A stretch of DNA of 43,552 nucleotides from Thermodesulfobacteriota bacterium (GCA_028278625.1 JANQDY010000108.1:1-43552); one strand, 5' to 3'; counted from the stretch's first letter, positions 1 to 9,136 are shown. The notes: generated by a model from the letters alone, not told the origin. Translations and numbers: made by a program.

Positions 1-186
1 ATTGAGATGATCCACTTCCTTTTTGACCATGAAAACATCCGCATTGGCAGCATTAGAGTAGTCCTTGTTGGCGGAAAGAATGTTCCTGATCGACAGGATG
101 GAACTTCCCGCCACCACCAGAATGGCCAGGAGCAGAATGATCGTCAGGCCCCACATTTTTCCACTCAGTCTTAAGTTTTTGAACAT
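1..186 (-). CDS. Chemoreceptor N-terminus (methyl-accepting chemotaxis protein), cut by the window edge
   Basis: Sixty-two codons of an open frame run off the left edge. The start ATG at 186 follows a good GGAGG ribosome site 8-9 bases upstream. The protein begins with a short basic cytoplasmic tail (MFKNLRLSGKMW), one hydrophobic helix at about residues 12-32, and then a polar, probably periplasmic, helix that includes VKKEVDHLN. This is the normal beginning of a chemoreceptor with a four-helix-bundle sensor domain; the DHL segment is often seen in receptors of anaerobes. The signalling domain lies outside the window, so the family call rests on the N-terminus only. A histidine kinase with the same kind of sensor is the main alternative. 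Confidence 0.55.
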   Translation of the reverse strand, partial: MFKNLRLSGKMWGLTIILLLAILVVAGSSILSIRNILSANKDYSNAANADVFMVKKEVDHLN

Positions 187-257
187 GACAGATATCCTCC
201 AAAAAAAAAGAATTTACGGTGCTTCTCTGCTTCGAGCAACAAGCAATTGAATACTTC

Positions 258-680
258 TCAGATCATGGCCTCAAAGTGTACGGTAACCCGATTCCCTTTG
301 TCATTGAATTGAATGCGATCGGACAGCCGCTTAATCAAAAGGTATCCTCTTCCGCATTCTGAAAACTCAAAATCCTGGTCACCATCCTGCAGGCTTCTGT
401 GGTCGAATCCCTTCCCCTCATCTTCCACTGAAACCCTGAAACGCTTCTCTTCCACCCGTTCAATGGCGCATTTGACAAGCAGTTCTTTGTTGAATCTGTT
501 TCCATGAACAACGGCATTCATCAACAATTCCCTCAACAGCACCTTGATCCCGATCGCTTCCGTTTCGGTGATGAATTCATCCAGGAATTTCCTGGAATCG
601 TCGATGGCTTCATAGACCTTTTCCCGACAGGAGCTAAATTCAAAAGAAATGCAGTTGTTAACTTTATCTTCTCGATACAT
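258..680 (-). CDS. RsbW/SpoIIAB-like ATP-binding protein (GHKL serine kinase / anti-sigma type)
   Basis: This encodes about 140 residues with the GHKL ATPase motifs in order: N-box ELLMNAVVHGN, G1-box VEDEGKGFD, and G2-box GRGYLLIKRL. A DHp histidine domain is absent, so it resembles RsbW/SpoIIAB-type serine kinases rather than a sensor kinase. Such proteins phosphorylate a STAS antagonist or bind a regulator, but neither partner is seen nearby. The frame stays open to a TTG at 857. The extra 59 residues are rich in Arg and Cys and do not look like this family, so I chose the ATG at 680 (MYREDK), preceded by GGAG/GAGAG. It lies downstream of an NtrC-type regulator and a hybrid kinase on the same strand, but 418 bases away, so cotranscription is uncertain. 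Confidence 0.7.
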   Translation of the reverse strand: MYREDKVNNCISFEFSSCREKVYEAIDDSRKFLDEFITETEAIGIKVLLRELLMNAVVHGNRFNKELLVKCAIERVEEKRFRVSVEDEGKGFDHRSLQDGDQDFEFSECGRGYLLIKRLSDRIQFNDKGNRVTVHFEAMI

Positions 681-1098
681 TCGGCTCTCTTGATCTCCAG
701 CAGAACAGATAATCCGCCATTCGTCATCCCGCCAAAGATGATCATGACAGGCACGACGACTGCGCCCTTCCCGCAACCGAGAATACGGTTCCTTCCTCTG
801 AAAGAGTCGTGCCAAGAATTGCCTGAAGGCGAAAAACAATGTTGACATCAAGTTCAAAAGCGGCAGTCATCCAAGAAATAATAAGGCCAAACAATAGGAT
901 GGCCTTTTTATTCTTTTTTATGGCAGAGGGATTGTCTTCTGCCCATCGGCTGAAAGACGGAGATTGGCACTCAAAAAAAGGGTGCAACAAATGCTGACAA
1001 GTTTTACCGGTTTTCCTGATATTGGAATTGTTTTTGGAACGTTAGGTGAGGTGTCCGATTCTGGACAACTGCAAAAAAAGCGTCACCCTTTCAGTTGC
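681..1098. other. Gap of 418 bases without a convincing gene
   Basis: The stretch lies between the NtrC-type regulator and the RsbW-like gene. It contains the unused upstream extension of the RsbW-like frame and an 82-codon minus-strand frame (742-990) with a hydrophobic segment but no recognisable domain. I see no clear terminator or promoter. It may hold the remains of a gene or a long leader for the RsbW-like protein. Confidence 0.3.
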
Positions 1099-2526
1099 TC
1101 AGAGCACTCTTCCGGGTCTTTCTTTCAGGCGCCTGTTGAGAGCCTGCCGGCTAATCCCCAGCAACCGTGCCGCAATGGTTTGGTTTCCCTGGGAACGTTT
1201 TAACGCTTCAGCGATGAGCATCTCTTCGGAATCCTTGAGTGTGGGAATGGGCTCAAAGGGGGAGAAGGGAAGACGCCCCCCGGGCTCCGACTGCCATGTG
1301 TCGGCAGCTTCAGATGAACGCCGTTCGTCCAAATAGGACAGGAATGTTTTCATTGACAGTTTTCCGGACCTGTGTTTGCTGACCGCATCAAAAACCATTG
1401 ATTGCAGTTCCCGCACGTTTCCCGGAAAATGATATGTGGAGAGAAGGGTGTAGAGCTCTTTCGGCGGGGTCGGCACCTCCTTTCCCAGTTTACGGGAGGC
1501 CTTTTCAAGGAAATGAGGGAGGAGGACCTCTATGTCTCCAATTCGCTCCCTGAGGGGAGGTACGTGCAGGTGATGGGTTTGAAGCCTGTAATAGAGGTCT
1601 TTGCGAAAAGCGTCTGACTGAAAGAGTTCCTCGCGGCTCAGACTGGTGGCCGCGACAATTCTGGCGTTGGTGAATTGCGGCGTGTCTTCGCCGACGGGAT
1701 AGTATTCCCGGTCCTGCAACAGCCGAAGCAGTTTGACCTGAGAGGCCGGACTGAGATCACCGATTTCGTCCAGAAACAATGTGCCGTCGGCAGCACGTTC
1801 AATCAAGCCCTCCCTTCTACTCCCCGCACTGGTAAAGGCCCCTTTTCTGTGCCCGAAAAGGGTATCGGCGAACATATGATCATCAAGACCCGCGACGTTC
1901 ACTTTTATGAGACGACCTTCGCAGGCACTGATGGCGTGAACGGCATTGACCATAAGTTCTTTTCCAACGCCTGTCTCTCCTGTTATCAATACGGGCATGG
2001 GGCTGTCCGCAGTGGCCTCGGCATATTGGAACAAGCCGTACATCATCTCATTATTCGTCACGATTTTGGAAAAGGTTTCGGGATGATCCAGTTTTTTCCC
2101 CATGATCCGCATTTTCAGAGACTCATTTTCGCGCTGGAGCGCTCGATAATCGATTGCCCGTTTGACACTGGTAACAAGTCTCCCTATTTCAACTGGCTTC
2201 ACCATGTAATCGAAAGCGCCCGACTTAACGCAGTTGACAGCCGTATCGATTTCATCCACCCCGGTGACCACAATAACCGGTATCTCGGGATAATCGCGGG
2301 ATACCCTTGAAAGGACCTCTTGGCCGGACATGTGCGGCATGACGAGGTCAAGCAACATGATCGCGATCCGATTCCTGGAAAGAATTTTCGTCACCTCACG
2401 GCTATCGCTGCACAACAGGATGTTGTTGATACCGTTCGAACGAAGCGCCGTGTCAAAACTGATGAGCAGGGATTCCTCGTCATCCACCATCAACACTGGA
2501 AGAGAAGGGAATTCGGTTGTTTGCAT
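1099..2526 (-). CDS. Sigma-54-type response regulator (NtrC family: receiver, AAA+, Fis HTH)
   Basis: The 475-residue protein has a receiver domain at about 10-125 (acidic pair D15/D16, phosphoacceptor D60, K110). An AAA+ domain follows at about 150-385 with Walker A GETGVGKE (183-190), Walker B FLDEIGD (251-257), and R-finger/sensor segments typical of enhancer-binding proteins. A Fis-type helix-turn-helix is at about 432-470 (GNQTIAARLLGISRQALNRR). The loop that contacts sigma-54 reads GAFTSA (229-234) instead of GAFTGA. Some family members with altered loops still work and others no longer act through sigma-54, so the mode of action is open. It starts 4 bases after the hybrid kinase at 2531-4978, with which it almost certainly forms a two-component pair. 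I did not find a matching sigma-54 promoter in the window. Confidence 0.93.
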   Translation of the reverse strand: MQTTEFPSLPVLMVDDEESLLISFDTALRSNGINNILLCSDSREVTKILSRNRIAIMLLDLVMPHMSGQEVLSRVSRDYPEIPVIVVTGVDEIDTAVNCVKSGAFDYMVKPVEIGRLVTSVKRAIDYRALQRENESLKMRIMGKKLDHPETFSKIVTNNEMMYGLFQYAEATADSPMPVLITGETGVGKELMVNAVHAISACEGRLIKVNVAGLDDHMFADTLFGHRKGAFTSAGSRREGLIERAADGTLFLDEIGDLSPASQVKLLRLLQDREYYPVGEDTPQFTNARIVAATSLSREELFQSDAFRKDLYYRLQTHHLHVPPLRERIGDIEVLLPHFLEKASRKLGKEVPTPPKELYTLLSTYHFPGNVRELQSMVFDAVSKHRSGKLSMKTFLSYLDERRSSEAADTWQSEPGGRLPFSPFEPIPTLKDSEEMLIAEALKRSQGNQTIAARLLGISRQALNRRLKERPGRVL

Positions 2527-2530
2527 TCTT

Positions 2531-4978
2531 TCACCTCACTCCAGGTGCGAAACGATTCGCCTCCGGGGCTTCGGATCCACCGTTAAGCACATGCTGTATC
2601 ACGGCCATAAAATCCTTTATTCTGAAAGGCTTGGCACAGAAACTGGTAAACCCCATTTCAGAGATTTTTCTGGCATCCTCACCCTCCCAAAAACCTGTGA
2701 CAACAACGACCTTCGTATGGCTGAACTCAGGATCCGACTTCACTTTTTTGGCCACCTCAACGCCGCTCATATCCGGCATTTGAATATCCAGTATGAGAAG
2801 GTCGGGCCGAAATGATCCCAACTTGATGCAGGCATCCATTCCATTGGAAGCTTCCATAATGGAATATGCGCCCTCTTCCTCCAGCATGTCGACGATCGTC
2901 CTTCTGACCATATCATCGTCATCCGCAACCAGGACTTTGAGCCGATCCCTTTTTCCCTTGGCTGGCAGGGCCACCGTAAATGTCGTTCCCCTGCCCGGGT
3001 CGCTATGGACGGTCATGTCTCCTCTGTGCTTCTCTATAATGGAAAATGACACCGAGAGTCCCAGGCCCGTTCCGCCGGCATCCCTCTTGGTGGTAAAAAA
3101 GGGATCCATTATCCTCGGCAAGGATTCAGACGCAATGCCCATCCCTTGGTCCTGGACCTTGATCAGGATGGTTTCATCCCTTTTGCGATAGGCGGTGGCC
3201 ACCCGGATCTCTTGGTTTTTATCTGAAAGGGCCTGGCAGGCATTCTGGACCAGATTGATGACAACCTGTTCCAACCTGTGATAATCCCCTTTGATATTCG
3301 GAATGTTATGTCCATATTCAACGCTGAACCGGTTCGTTGATTTTTTTATGAGGTTGGAAATGAGGGTCAGGGCTGATTTAACGGCACTGTTGATATCCAC
3401 GGGCTCATAGGAAACCTGAGATTCCGGGCGCGCAAAGCTCTTTAAATCCGAAACGATTCTTTTGATTCTTCCGGAACCATCCAAGATGCCATCAAAAAGC
3501 TGCGGCGCTCTTTCCCGCATCATCGTGAAGGGCAGGCCCGCGACGCTGAAATCACCGTGATGCGCATAATGATCTTCAAGAACCGGAAGGATACTCTGCC
3601 ATGCCTGGCCCAAAATGGGCGCGTTAATGGCGATGAAGTTATTGGGGTTGTTAATCTCGTGGGCCACGCCGGCCACCAATGTTCCCAGTGCCGCCATCTT
3701 TTGGGCCCGGTGGAGTTGCTCTTCAAGCTTCTCCTTGGCTCTTTCAACGCGGCTCTTTTCGCTGACATCGCGAACGATCCCTCGAAACCCGGTTCTCTTT
3801 TCTGTGGCGTCTTTCATGAGAGATGCCGAAACCTCGGCGTCTATTTCACGGTCATCCTTACGGAAAACCGTGCTCTGGATGCCTTTGACGGGTTTTCCCG
3901 TCTTGTAAACCTTATAGAAAAGGCGATGGATGTTCTTGGCCGTTTCCCTATCCATCATGTCCTTGTAGTTTGACCCCTTCAATTCATCATGGGAATGACC
4001 CAGGATTTGAGAGAATGACTCATTGAAAAAGGTTATATTCCCAGCGATATCCGTTTCAAAGTAGCCGTCTCCGATACTATCGAGAATGGTTCGGTACTTC
4101 TCCTCCGATTGCCGCAAGGCCTCCGCTGCCTTTTTGCGTTCAGTGATGTCCTGGGCCACACCTGTGACGACACCCTTTTTCATAAACCGGGTTTCAAAGG
4201 CAAGGATCTTATGCCCACCGGCATCACCGGCCTTCAAGCGACATTCAAAGCTGTCGTGATAATCGGGATTTTCAATATTCTCCAGGGCAGTGTCCAGACA
4301 CTTTTTGATGATGGAAATATCACTTTTGGTAACATAGTCGAGAATGAATTCGTCAAAGGGTAGCTCGGTTGCGGTTGCCTCCCTGCCAAGCATCAACTGA
4401 TGTTCTTCGCTGAGAGTAATGATGCGTGTGTTGAGGTCCAGTTCCCAGCTTCCAAGCCTGGCGATACGTTGGGAATTTGACAGGGCCTTATGGCTCTGCC
4501 GGACCGCCTCTTCGGCTCGGTTTCGACGGATGACCTCATTTATGAGAGACATGTTCATCTGCCGCAGTTGACGGTTTTTCTCTTCCAGACGCCTTTCCAT
4601 TTTGCTCTTAAAGAGAGCAATTTCAACAAACGCCTGCAGTTCAGCCCGATCAAAGGGTTTCATGATGTAACCGAAGGGCTCGATCTTTTTTGCCTCATCA
4701 ATGATCTCCGGGTCGCCGTAGCCGGATATGAATACAACGGGCGTATTGGATTCCGCCTTTATCTTCCTGGCGGCTTCGATGCCGTTCAGGTCCCCCGGCA
4801 TCATCACATCCATTAGAATCAGATCGAGTTTCAGGTCCCGCGCCATGTCAACGGCTTCGGCACCCGTCTCAGCCTGCCCCACCACCTGATACCCCAGATC
4901 CGTGAGCATGCTCTCGGTCTGGTGCCGCGTGAGCCAATCGTCATCGACAACCAGAATCTTATGTCGGTTTCTTGCCAT
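2531..4978 (-). CDS. Hybrid histidine kinase: receiver-PAS-PAS-HisKA-HATPase-receiver
   Basis: This is a cytoplasmic hybrid sensor kinase of about 815 residues with no membrane segment. An N-terminal receiver domain (1-118, phosphoacceptor D57) is followed by a coiled coil (about 125-165). Two PAS domains follow, at about 170-285 and 290-410, each ending in a PAC-like DITERK/DVSEK stretch. The HisKA dimerisation helix carries the phosphorylated histidine in AALGTLVAGVAHEINNPNNF (H440). The HATPase has an N-box QVVINLVQNACQAL, G-boxes, and GTGLGLSVS. A C-terminal receiver domain occupies about 690-805. The ATG at 4978 was preferred to an in-frame TTG at 4984, and both are weakly supported by an upstream AAAGG. 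It is the upstream member of a kinase-regulator pair with the NtrC-type gene 4 bases downstream. The receiver-first layout suggests it accepts phosphate from another kinase. Confidence 0.93.
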   Translation of the reverse strand: MARNRHKILVVDDDWLTRHQTESMLTDLGYQVVGQAETGAEAVDMARDLKLDLILMDVMMPGDLNGIEAARKIKAESNTPVVFISGYGDPEIIDEAKKIEPFGYIMKPFDRAELQAFVEIALFKSKMERRLEEKNRQLRQMNMSLINEVIRRNRAEEAVRQSHKALSNSQRIARLGSWELDLNTRIITLSEEHQLMLGREATATELPFDEFILDYVTKSDISIIKKCLDTALENIENPDYHDSFECRLKAGDAGGHKILAFETRFMKKGVVTGVAQDITERKKAAEALRQSEEKYRTILDSIGDGYFETDIAGNITFFNESFSQILGHSHDELKGSNYKDMMDRETAKNIHRLFYKVYKTGKPVKGIQSTVFRKDDREIDAEVSASLMKDATEKRTGFRGIVRDVSEKSRVERAKEKLEEQLHRAQKMAALGTLVAGVAHEINNPNNFIAINAPILGQAWQSILPVLEDHYAHHGDFSVAGLPFTMMRERAPQLFDGILDGSGRIKRIVSDLKSFARPESQVSYEPVDINSAVKSALTLISNLIKKSTNRFSVEYGHNIPNIKGDYHRLEQVVINLVQNACQALSDKNQEIRVATAYRKRDETILIKVQDQGMGIASESLPRIMDPFFTTKRDAGGTGLGLSVSFSIIEKHRGDMTVHSDPGRGTTFTVALPAKGKRDRLKVLVADDDDMVRRTIVDMLEEEGAYSIMEASNGMDACIKLGSFRPDLLILDIQMPDMSGVEVAKKVKSDPEFSHTKVVVVTGFWEGEDARKISEMGFTSFCAKPFRIKDFMAVIQHVLNGGSEAPEANRFAPGVR

Positions 4979-5472
4979 TTCCAAATATCGGGCGCCTTTA
5001 CGTTTTGGATTGCTTCCCGTTCAGCATCCGGGAAAGACTTCGGGTTTTCCGCATATGAAAGCAAGGACTGTGCCATAGAGTTTCAATCACGGGGAATGGC
5101 ATGTTTAAGTATCACAAACACCTCTTTGGCCATCCGGTAACAAAGGACTAAAAAGCGTGAGCCGATGCGCCCACGCGCCATGGAAAAAATTGCGTGAATT
5201 CCACATGGGAACAAGGAATTTCAGACAGTTAAGAGGATCATCACCGCCTGGAATTTCCTTTTTCAACCGGTTTTGGCAGGTGACAGGTGCAATGAAATGA
5301 CGATCGAGGGGGCCTTTTTCCCAAGAATGGCCAGAACAGACTGGCATATGGGTGTAGACGGACGCTGGATCAGGATTGGAGCAACGATGCTCTTTTTTTG
5401 CCGACTGTCAAAAAGATGACACGGAGATATCATCAAAGAACAGCCATCCTATTGTCATTCTCCGTGGCGGGT
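4979..5472. other. Gap of 494 bases upstream of the hybrid kinase
   Basis: This gap should contain the promoter of the kinase/NtrC pair and the 3' end region of the DUF2459 lipoprotein gene. I found no consensus promoter, strong hairpin or convincing small gene. Short frames at 4831-5076 and 5105-5347 on the minus strand show no domain and no good ribosome site. Confidence 0.3.
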
Positions 5473-6168
5473 TCAGCGCAGGTTCTGCTGAGCAGACTTG
5501 ACGGTGCCAAGGAATGCATCACTGCTGTAATGGTCGAAGAATCCGGTGGAAAAGCCGGCCCGCTCCAATGCTTCGGCTGTCCAGTGGTTACAGTTCCTGA
5601 AAGCATGGTACTCGCCCTTGGCCAGATAGATCCGGTATTCGCCATCCTTGAACATCCCTGTTTTCAGCACCTGGGGCCGGTTTTTCCGATCAAGTGCAAA
5701 GGTGTCATTGATGAACCGCACCAATCGGACAAAGCCCTCTTCCGTGAGGGTGAAGGGAGTAATGATGGTGTCTTTAAATAATTCATCCGGCTTCACGGGT
5801 ACCGACCATACCCATAGACCCGAATCGGTCGAGCTGAACAGCGCACTAAACCCCAATCCGCTGGTCTTTTCCTCTGCTTGGTACCAGTCCAGATCACCCC
5901 AGCCGAATTCCAAATATGGGGTTTTTTCAAACTGGTGTTCCAGGGCGGGCAGCCAGGGTGCGGCGAGATGCCGGTCAACGATGATCCCCGTATGGCTCTC
6001 ATAGGCAACAAAATAGATTGTTCGATTTGACGGGTCCCCGGGATGGGGCGGATAAAGGCCATTTGCCGGTGTTGCGGCGCAACCGGCCAGCCACCCCAGA
6101 AGGACGGGGCAATGGAACAAATAAAAAAATACTGCCTTCAATTGTGGTAAAGCCGAATTCGGGTTCAA
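5473..6168 (-). CDS. DUF2459 family lipoprotein
   Basis: A protein of about 231 residues begins with a hydrophobic stretch ending in a lipobox-like LAGC (cysteine at about residue 30), so it is probably an exported lipoprotein. After that come the conserved DUF2459 (TIGR02117) stretches: ESHTGIIV, YLEFGWGDLDWYQ, and NHWTAEALERAGF. The biochemical function of this family is unknown. The frame begins at a TTG at 6168 with AAAGGA only a few bases upstream. A second TTG at 6138 is an alternative, so the exact N-terminus is uncertain. It starts 15 bases after the iron-sulfur flavoprotein gene and is probably cotranscribed with it, but I see no functional link between the two. Confidence 0.8.
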   Translation of the reverse strand: MNPNSALPQLKAVFFYLFHCPVLLGWLAGCAATPANGLYPPHPGDPSNRTIYFVAYESHTGIIVDRHLAAPWLPALEHQFEKTPYLEFGWGDLDWYQAEEKTSGLGFSALFSSTDSGLWVWSVPVKPDELFKDTIITPFTLTEEGFVRLVRFINDTFALDRKNRPQVLKTGMFKDGEYRIYLAKGEYHAFRNCNHWTAEALERAGFSTGFFDHYSSDAFLGTVKSAQQNLR

Positions 6169-6183
6169 ATTCCTTTGGGACGA

Positions 6184-6885
6184 TCAGGCGGAAGCCTTCA
6201 TCATCTCCATCATTTTCCGCTGCATTTCAAGCGTAACGGCTTTTCGGTCGTGCCCATCCGTAAGACGCCGTCCCAGCAGTTTTCCGGCATCGGCTGCCGC
6301 GGCCATCACTTCGGGTTGTTTCTTGACATCCGGAATCATTTCCGGTGTGATTTTTACATCCGGGCCGAAAAGCATCTTGGGCACACCCACATTGCAGGTC
6401 TCGCCGTACCCGCATGAAAAACAGGAAGCGGCCCCCTGCCCGCTTACCCTTGCCACAGGTTCGATGAAATTGTACATGAAAAAACCCTCAACAGCCTCCG
6501 CGGGGATATGGCCGTGCATGCCGCCCGCGCCAACACTCACCCCCAGCTTTCCCCAAAGGGTATCACCCTCCTGATGCCGGAACTGGAACCAGCGTTCCAA
6601 AAAGGCATGGCACAAAGCGTTCAGGGTGGAATAATAGTTGGCAGCGCCGATGACATAGGCATCGGCATTTACAATGCTGTTCCGAAGCTCAGCCATATCA
6701 TCCTTCACTTTGCAGATATTGTCATCGGCACAGCCGAGACAGGCAATGCACCCATTGATCTTCTTTCCGCGAAGAGACACCAGATCAAAATCGATACCCG
6801 TATTCAGAAGTACGGTTTTCACAAGCTGGTAAACACCGGAAGTATCTTCTTTCCGCGCACTGCCCGAAATACCCAGGATCTTCAT
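6184..6885 (-). CDS. Iron-sulfur flavoprotein (Isf family, NAD(P)H:FMN reductase fold)
   Basis: The 233-residue protein starts with the flavodoxin-like phosphate loop MKILGISGSARK. It has the compact cluster motif C46-X2-C49-X2-C52-X5-C58 (NGCIACLGCADDNIC), followed by KDDM, typical of archaeal and bacterial Isf proteins. These bind FMN plus a [4Fe-4S] cluster and carry electrons, often in defence against O2 or peroxide or in anaerobic electron transfer. A second cysteine group (CFSCGYGETC, about residues 155-164) is extra and could stabilise the fold or bind metal. The start ATG at 6885 has a clear AAGGAG site. It is followed 15 bases downstream by the DUF2459 lipoprotein gene. Its electron donor and acceptor cannot be read from the context. 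Confidence 0.85.
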   Translation of the reverse strand: MKILGISGSARKEDTSGVYQLVKTVLLNTGIDFDLVSLRGKKINGCIACLGCADDNICKVKDDMAELRNSIVNADAYVIGAANYYSTLNALCHAFLERWFQFRHQEGDTLWGKLGVSVGAGGMHGHIPAEAVEGFFMYNFIEPVARVSGQGAASCFSCGYGETCNVGVPKMLFGPDVKITPEMIPDVKKQPEVMAAAADAGKLLGRRLTDGHDRKAVTLEMQRKMMEMMKASA

Positions 6886-7056
6886 TTGAATTCTCCTTTT
6901 TTCATGAACCGGGGGCGGTCCTTTTTGGGGTTACCGAGAAACCGTTTGCTTTTTTACTGGAACTTCGAGCGTATCTTACCATGTCCAATTAAGAATGCCA
7001 ATTCCTCGGTCGTTCAAAAAAGAAAAACGTTCTTGGGTGTTTGTTCCCGATTTCTT

Positions 7057-7467
7057 TCACTCACCGTCCAGAACATCTCTCACCATTTGCGCCAGGATTT
7101 CGAATTTGATGGGTTTTTGGACGAATTTGCGAATACCGAGCTTTCTCATTTCATCTTCGGTCATCTCCTGGCTGAAGCCGGTGCACAGAATTACCGGCAA
7201 GTGGGGGTTGATGCGGAGCATTTCTTTCGCCAGTTGATCGCCGTTCATAACCGGCATCACCATATCCGTGATCACCAAATCAAAATCATCGGTATCGACC
7301 AAGAATTTATCCAGGGCATCCACACTGCTGGTGCATGTGGTGACCTTGTAGCCGAATCTCTCAAGCAGTCTGCTTTCAAGCTTGGCGATGGATGGCTCAT
7401 CGTCAACAATCAGAATCCTCTCAGTACCGGTGGGGCAGTCCTTTTCCATTTCAACGGATTCAGCCAT
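7057..7467 (-). CDS. Single-domain response regulator (CheY-like receiver)
   Basis: The 136 residues make up one receiver domain: ILIVDDEPS with the acidic pair, the phosphoacceptor in DLVITDMVMPVMNG, the conserved threonine in ILCTGF, and the lysine in FVQKPIK. No output domain follows. The start ATG at 7467 is preceded by a strong AAGGAGG site. It stands alone, 171 bases upstream of the iron-sulfur flavoprotein gene on the same strand. It probably acts as a phosphate shuttle or diffusible messenger for one of the many hybrid kinases here, but its partner cannot be named. TGFSQEMT before the final helix is a sequence often seen in receivers cut from large hybrid kinases. Confidence 0.9.
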   Translation of the reverse strand: MAESVEMEKDCPTGTERILIVDDEPSIAKLESRLLERFGYKVTTCTSSVDALDKFLVDTDDFDLVITDMVMPVMNGDQLAKEMLRINPHLPVILCTGFSQEMTEDEMRKLGIRKFVQKPIKFEILAQMVRDVLDGE

Positions 7468-7775
7468 GGCAAATTCCTCCTTTCATTATCGCAGTACCTG
7501 ATGAACCGCGGTAATTGAACAGAGCAATCCGCATACCGTTTTCTGCCTTTTTGTTTGAAAGGAAATACAACCATTTGAATATATTAATATTATAGACGGA
7601 CTAGAGATCACAGGAATTGACAAGAGGCTCTTCGGCGAGGAAAACCGGGTTGACTAAATAGCATAATTATGGTGATATATGATCACATGCCTCTTATTTT
7701 CCGATGTTGCTTTATCTTCCTGTGGTCATCGGTGATAATAGTGAAGATAGAGAATTTCTTCCAATTGCCCCCTTT
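7468..7775. other. Divergent intergenic region between the receiver gene and the MFS gene
   Basis: This AT-rich gap must carry the promoters of both flanking genes. On the plus strand a TTGACT at 7650-7655 is followed by a poor -10 match (TGATAT at 7673-7678). On the minus strand a TATAAT-like element lies near 7590 without a good -35. Neither is strong. An in-frame ATG at 7704 means the MFS coding region could begin inside this gap. Confidence 0.3.
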
Positions 7776-9092
7776 ATGAAGATGATTTTGGAGAAAAATA
7801 CGCCCCATTTTCGTCGCATCGGATTCAAACCCTGGATCATTTGGGGGAGCGCCGCCCTTTTTTTCTTCTATGAATACCTCCAGCGGGTGGCGCCCGACGT
7901 CATGGTGCCGGATCTTGTGGCCGCCTTCGACATCAAGGGGACTGCCCTGGGCCAACTTGGAGCATTTTATTATTACGCCTACGCTGCTTTGCAGATTCCG
8001 GTAGGAGTCCTGGCCGATCGGTATGGCCCAAAACGTCCTCTGGTGATGGCGGCTCTCTTGTGTGCCGGCGGGAGCCTTCTCTTTGCCGGTGCCCAGAATC
8101 TGACCACGGCCGAAGTGGGCCGATTGTTGATCGGTGCGGGTTCCGGTTTCGCTTTCGTTTGCTGCTTAAGGCTTGCCGCCAATTGGTTTCCCGAAAGCCA
8201 TTTCGGTCTGCTGGTGGGACTCACCAACATGTTGGGCATGGTCGGCGCCATCAGCGGAGAGGCGCCCTTGGCGGCCGTTGTACACCGTTTTGAGTGGCGC
8301 GGAACCTTCTATTTTCTGACAGCCCTGGCGATTGTTCTGGCCGTCTTTATCCTGGCGGTGGTTCGAGACCATCCCGGATCGAAAACCCGCATCCAGGGAT
8401 ACCAAGAGGGAAGTTGGCGAAAACTCCTCCAAGACCTGAAGGCGGTTATGGGAAACCGGCACAGCTGGTTCAACGGCATATACGCCGGATGTATCAACGC
8501 GCCCCTCGCAGCTTTCGGAGCCCTGTGGGGCGTCTCTTTCATGTCAAAGATATACGCTATAGAAACAGAAAAGGCCGCAGCATCCATGTCAATCCTTTTT
8601 GTGGGCTGCATGCTGGGCAGCGTATTCTTCGGGTGGTTTTCTGATTTTGTGGGAAGAAGAAAACCGCCCATGATCATAAGCGGCGTCTTTTCACTGGCCA
8701 TTGTCCTGATGATTATTCATATTGAAAACATGCCCCTGATTCTGGCCAACGCGCTTCTGTTTGCCCTGGGATTCACGGGCCAGGGGCCGGTTATTGCCTA
8801 TGCCGCCGGCCGAGAGGTCAATCCGCCCGCAGCGGCCGGAATCTCATCCGGGCTCATCAACACGCTGCTCATCGGCACGGGCGCCGCTTCCCAGGCCCTT
8901 GTGGGATGGCTGCTGGACCTACACTGGAGTGGAACCGTAAGAGGAACTGAACCGGTCTACACGGCTTCCGATTATCGCTTTGCCATGAACAGTCTGATTG
9001 TCCTCCTGGTCATCGGCATCTTTTCCAGTCTCATGATTCGGGAAACCCGTTGTCGCTTCACCCGAAGCGACATCGAGCGCCCGATTCCATGA
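7776..9092 (+). CDS. Major facilitator superfamily (MFS) transporter
   Basis: A protein of about 438 residues with roughly 12 hydrophobic helices. Helix 1 leads into RVAPDVMVPDLVAAF, a signature shared by one MFS subgroup. The loop between helices 2 and 3 carries GVLADRYGPKRP, matching the MFS G-x3-D-R-x-G-R/K-R/P motif, and the equivalent motif in the second half is GWFSDFVGRRKPP. It should move a small solute or organic anion by proton symport or antiport, but the substrate cannot be read. No good Shine-Dalgarno sequence precedes the ATG at 7776 or the in-frame ATG at 7704. I chose 7776 because the extra 24 residues are polar and unlike the family. It converges on the reductive-dehalogenase-like gene, and the pair may be unrelated. 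Confidence 0.88.
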   Translation: MKMILEKNTPHFRRIGFKPWIIWGSAALFFFYEYLQRVAPDVMVPDLVAAFDIKGTALGQLGAFYYYAYAALQIPVGVLADRYGPKRPLVMAALLCAGGSLLFAGAQNLTTAEVGRLLIGAGSGFAFVCCLRLAANWFPESHFGLLVGLTNMLGMVGAISGEAPLAAVVHRFEWRGTFYFLTALAIVLAVFILAVVRDHPGSKTRIQGYQEGSWRKLLQDLKAVMGNRHSWFNGIYAGCINAPLAAFGALWGVSFMSKIYAIETEKAAASMSILFVGCMLGSVFFGWFSDFVGRRKPPMIISGVFSLAIVLMIIHIENMPLILANALLFALGFTGQGPVIAYAAGREVNPPAAAGISSGLINTLLIGTGAASQALVGWLLDLHWSGTVRGTEPVYTASDYRFAMNSLIVLLVIGIFSSLMIRETRCRFTRSDIERPIP

Positions 9093-9095
9093 AAC

Positions 9096-9124
9096 GGAAG
9101 GGTCTTTCTCGAAAGTCCGCTTCC
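9096..9124. terminator. Candidate bidirectional terminator hairpin between convergent genes
   Basis: A stem begins 3 bases after the MFS stop codon. GGAAGGG (9096-9102) pairs with CC-g-CTTCC (9117-9124), a T/T mismatch follows, and CTTT pairs with AAAG around a CTCG loop. No T run follows on either strand, so this is a hairpin with suitable position rather than a textbook intrinsic terminator. Confidence 0.4.
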
Positions 9125-9136
9125 CGGATTCCCGTG

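Noticed and set aside
742..990. Minus-strand 82-codon frame with a hydrophobic segment
   Set aside because: There is no domain and no clear ribosome site; it overlaps the doubtful extension of the RsbW-like frame. Kept only as a note in the gap entry.
4831..5076. Minus-strand frame beginning MAQSLLSYAENPKSF
   Set aside because: It runs into the hybrid kinase in another frame. A frameshifted longer N-terminus was considered, but kinases of this type commonly begin with the receiver.
6508..7518. Plus-strand open frame of 336 codons
   Set aside because: It lies opposite the iron-sulfur flavoprotein and receiver genes and their gap. It has no ribosome site or domain, while the minus-strand genes have clear motifs.
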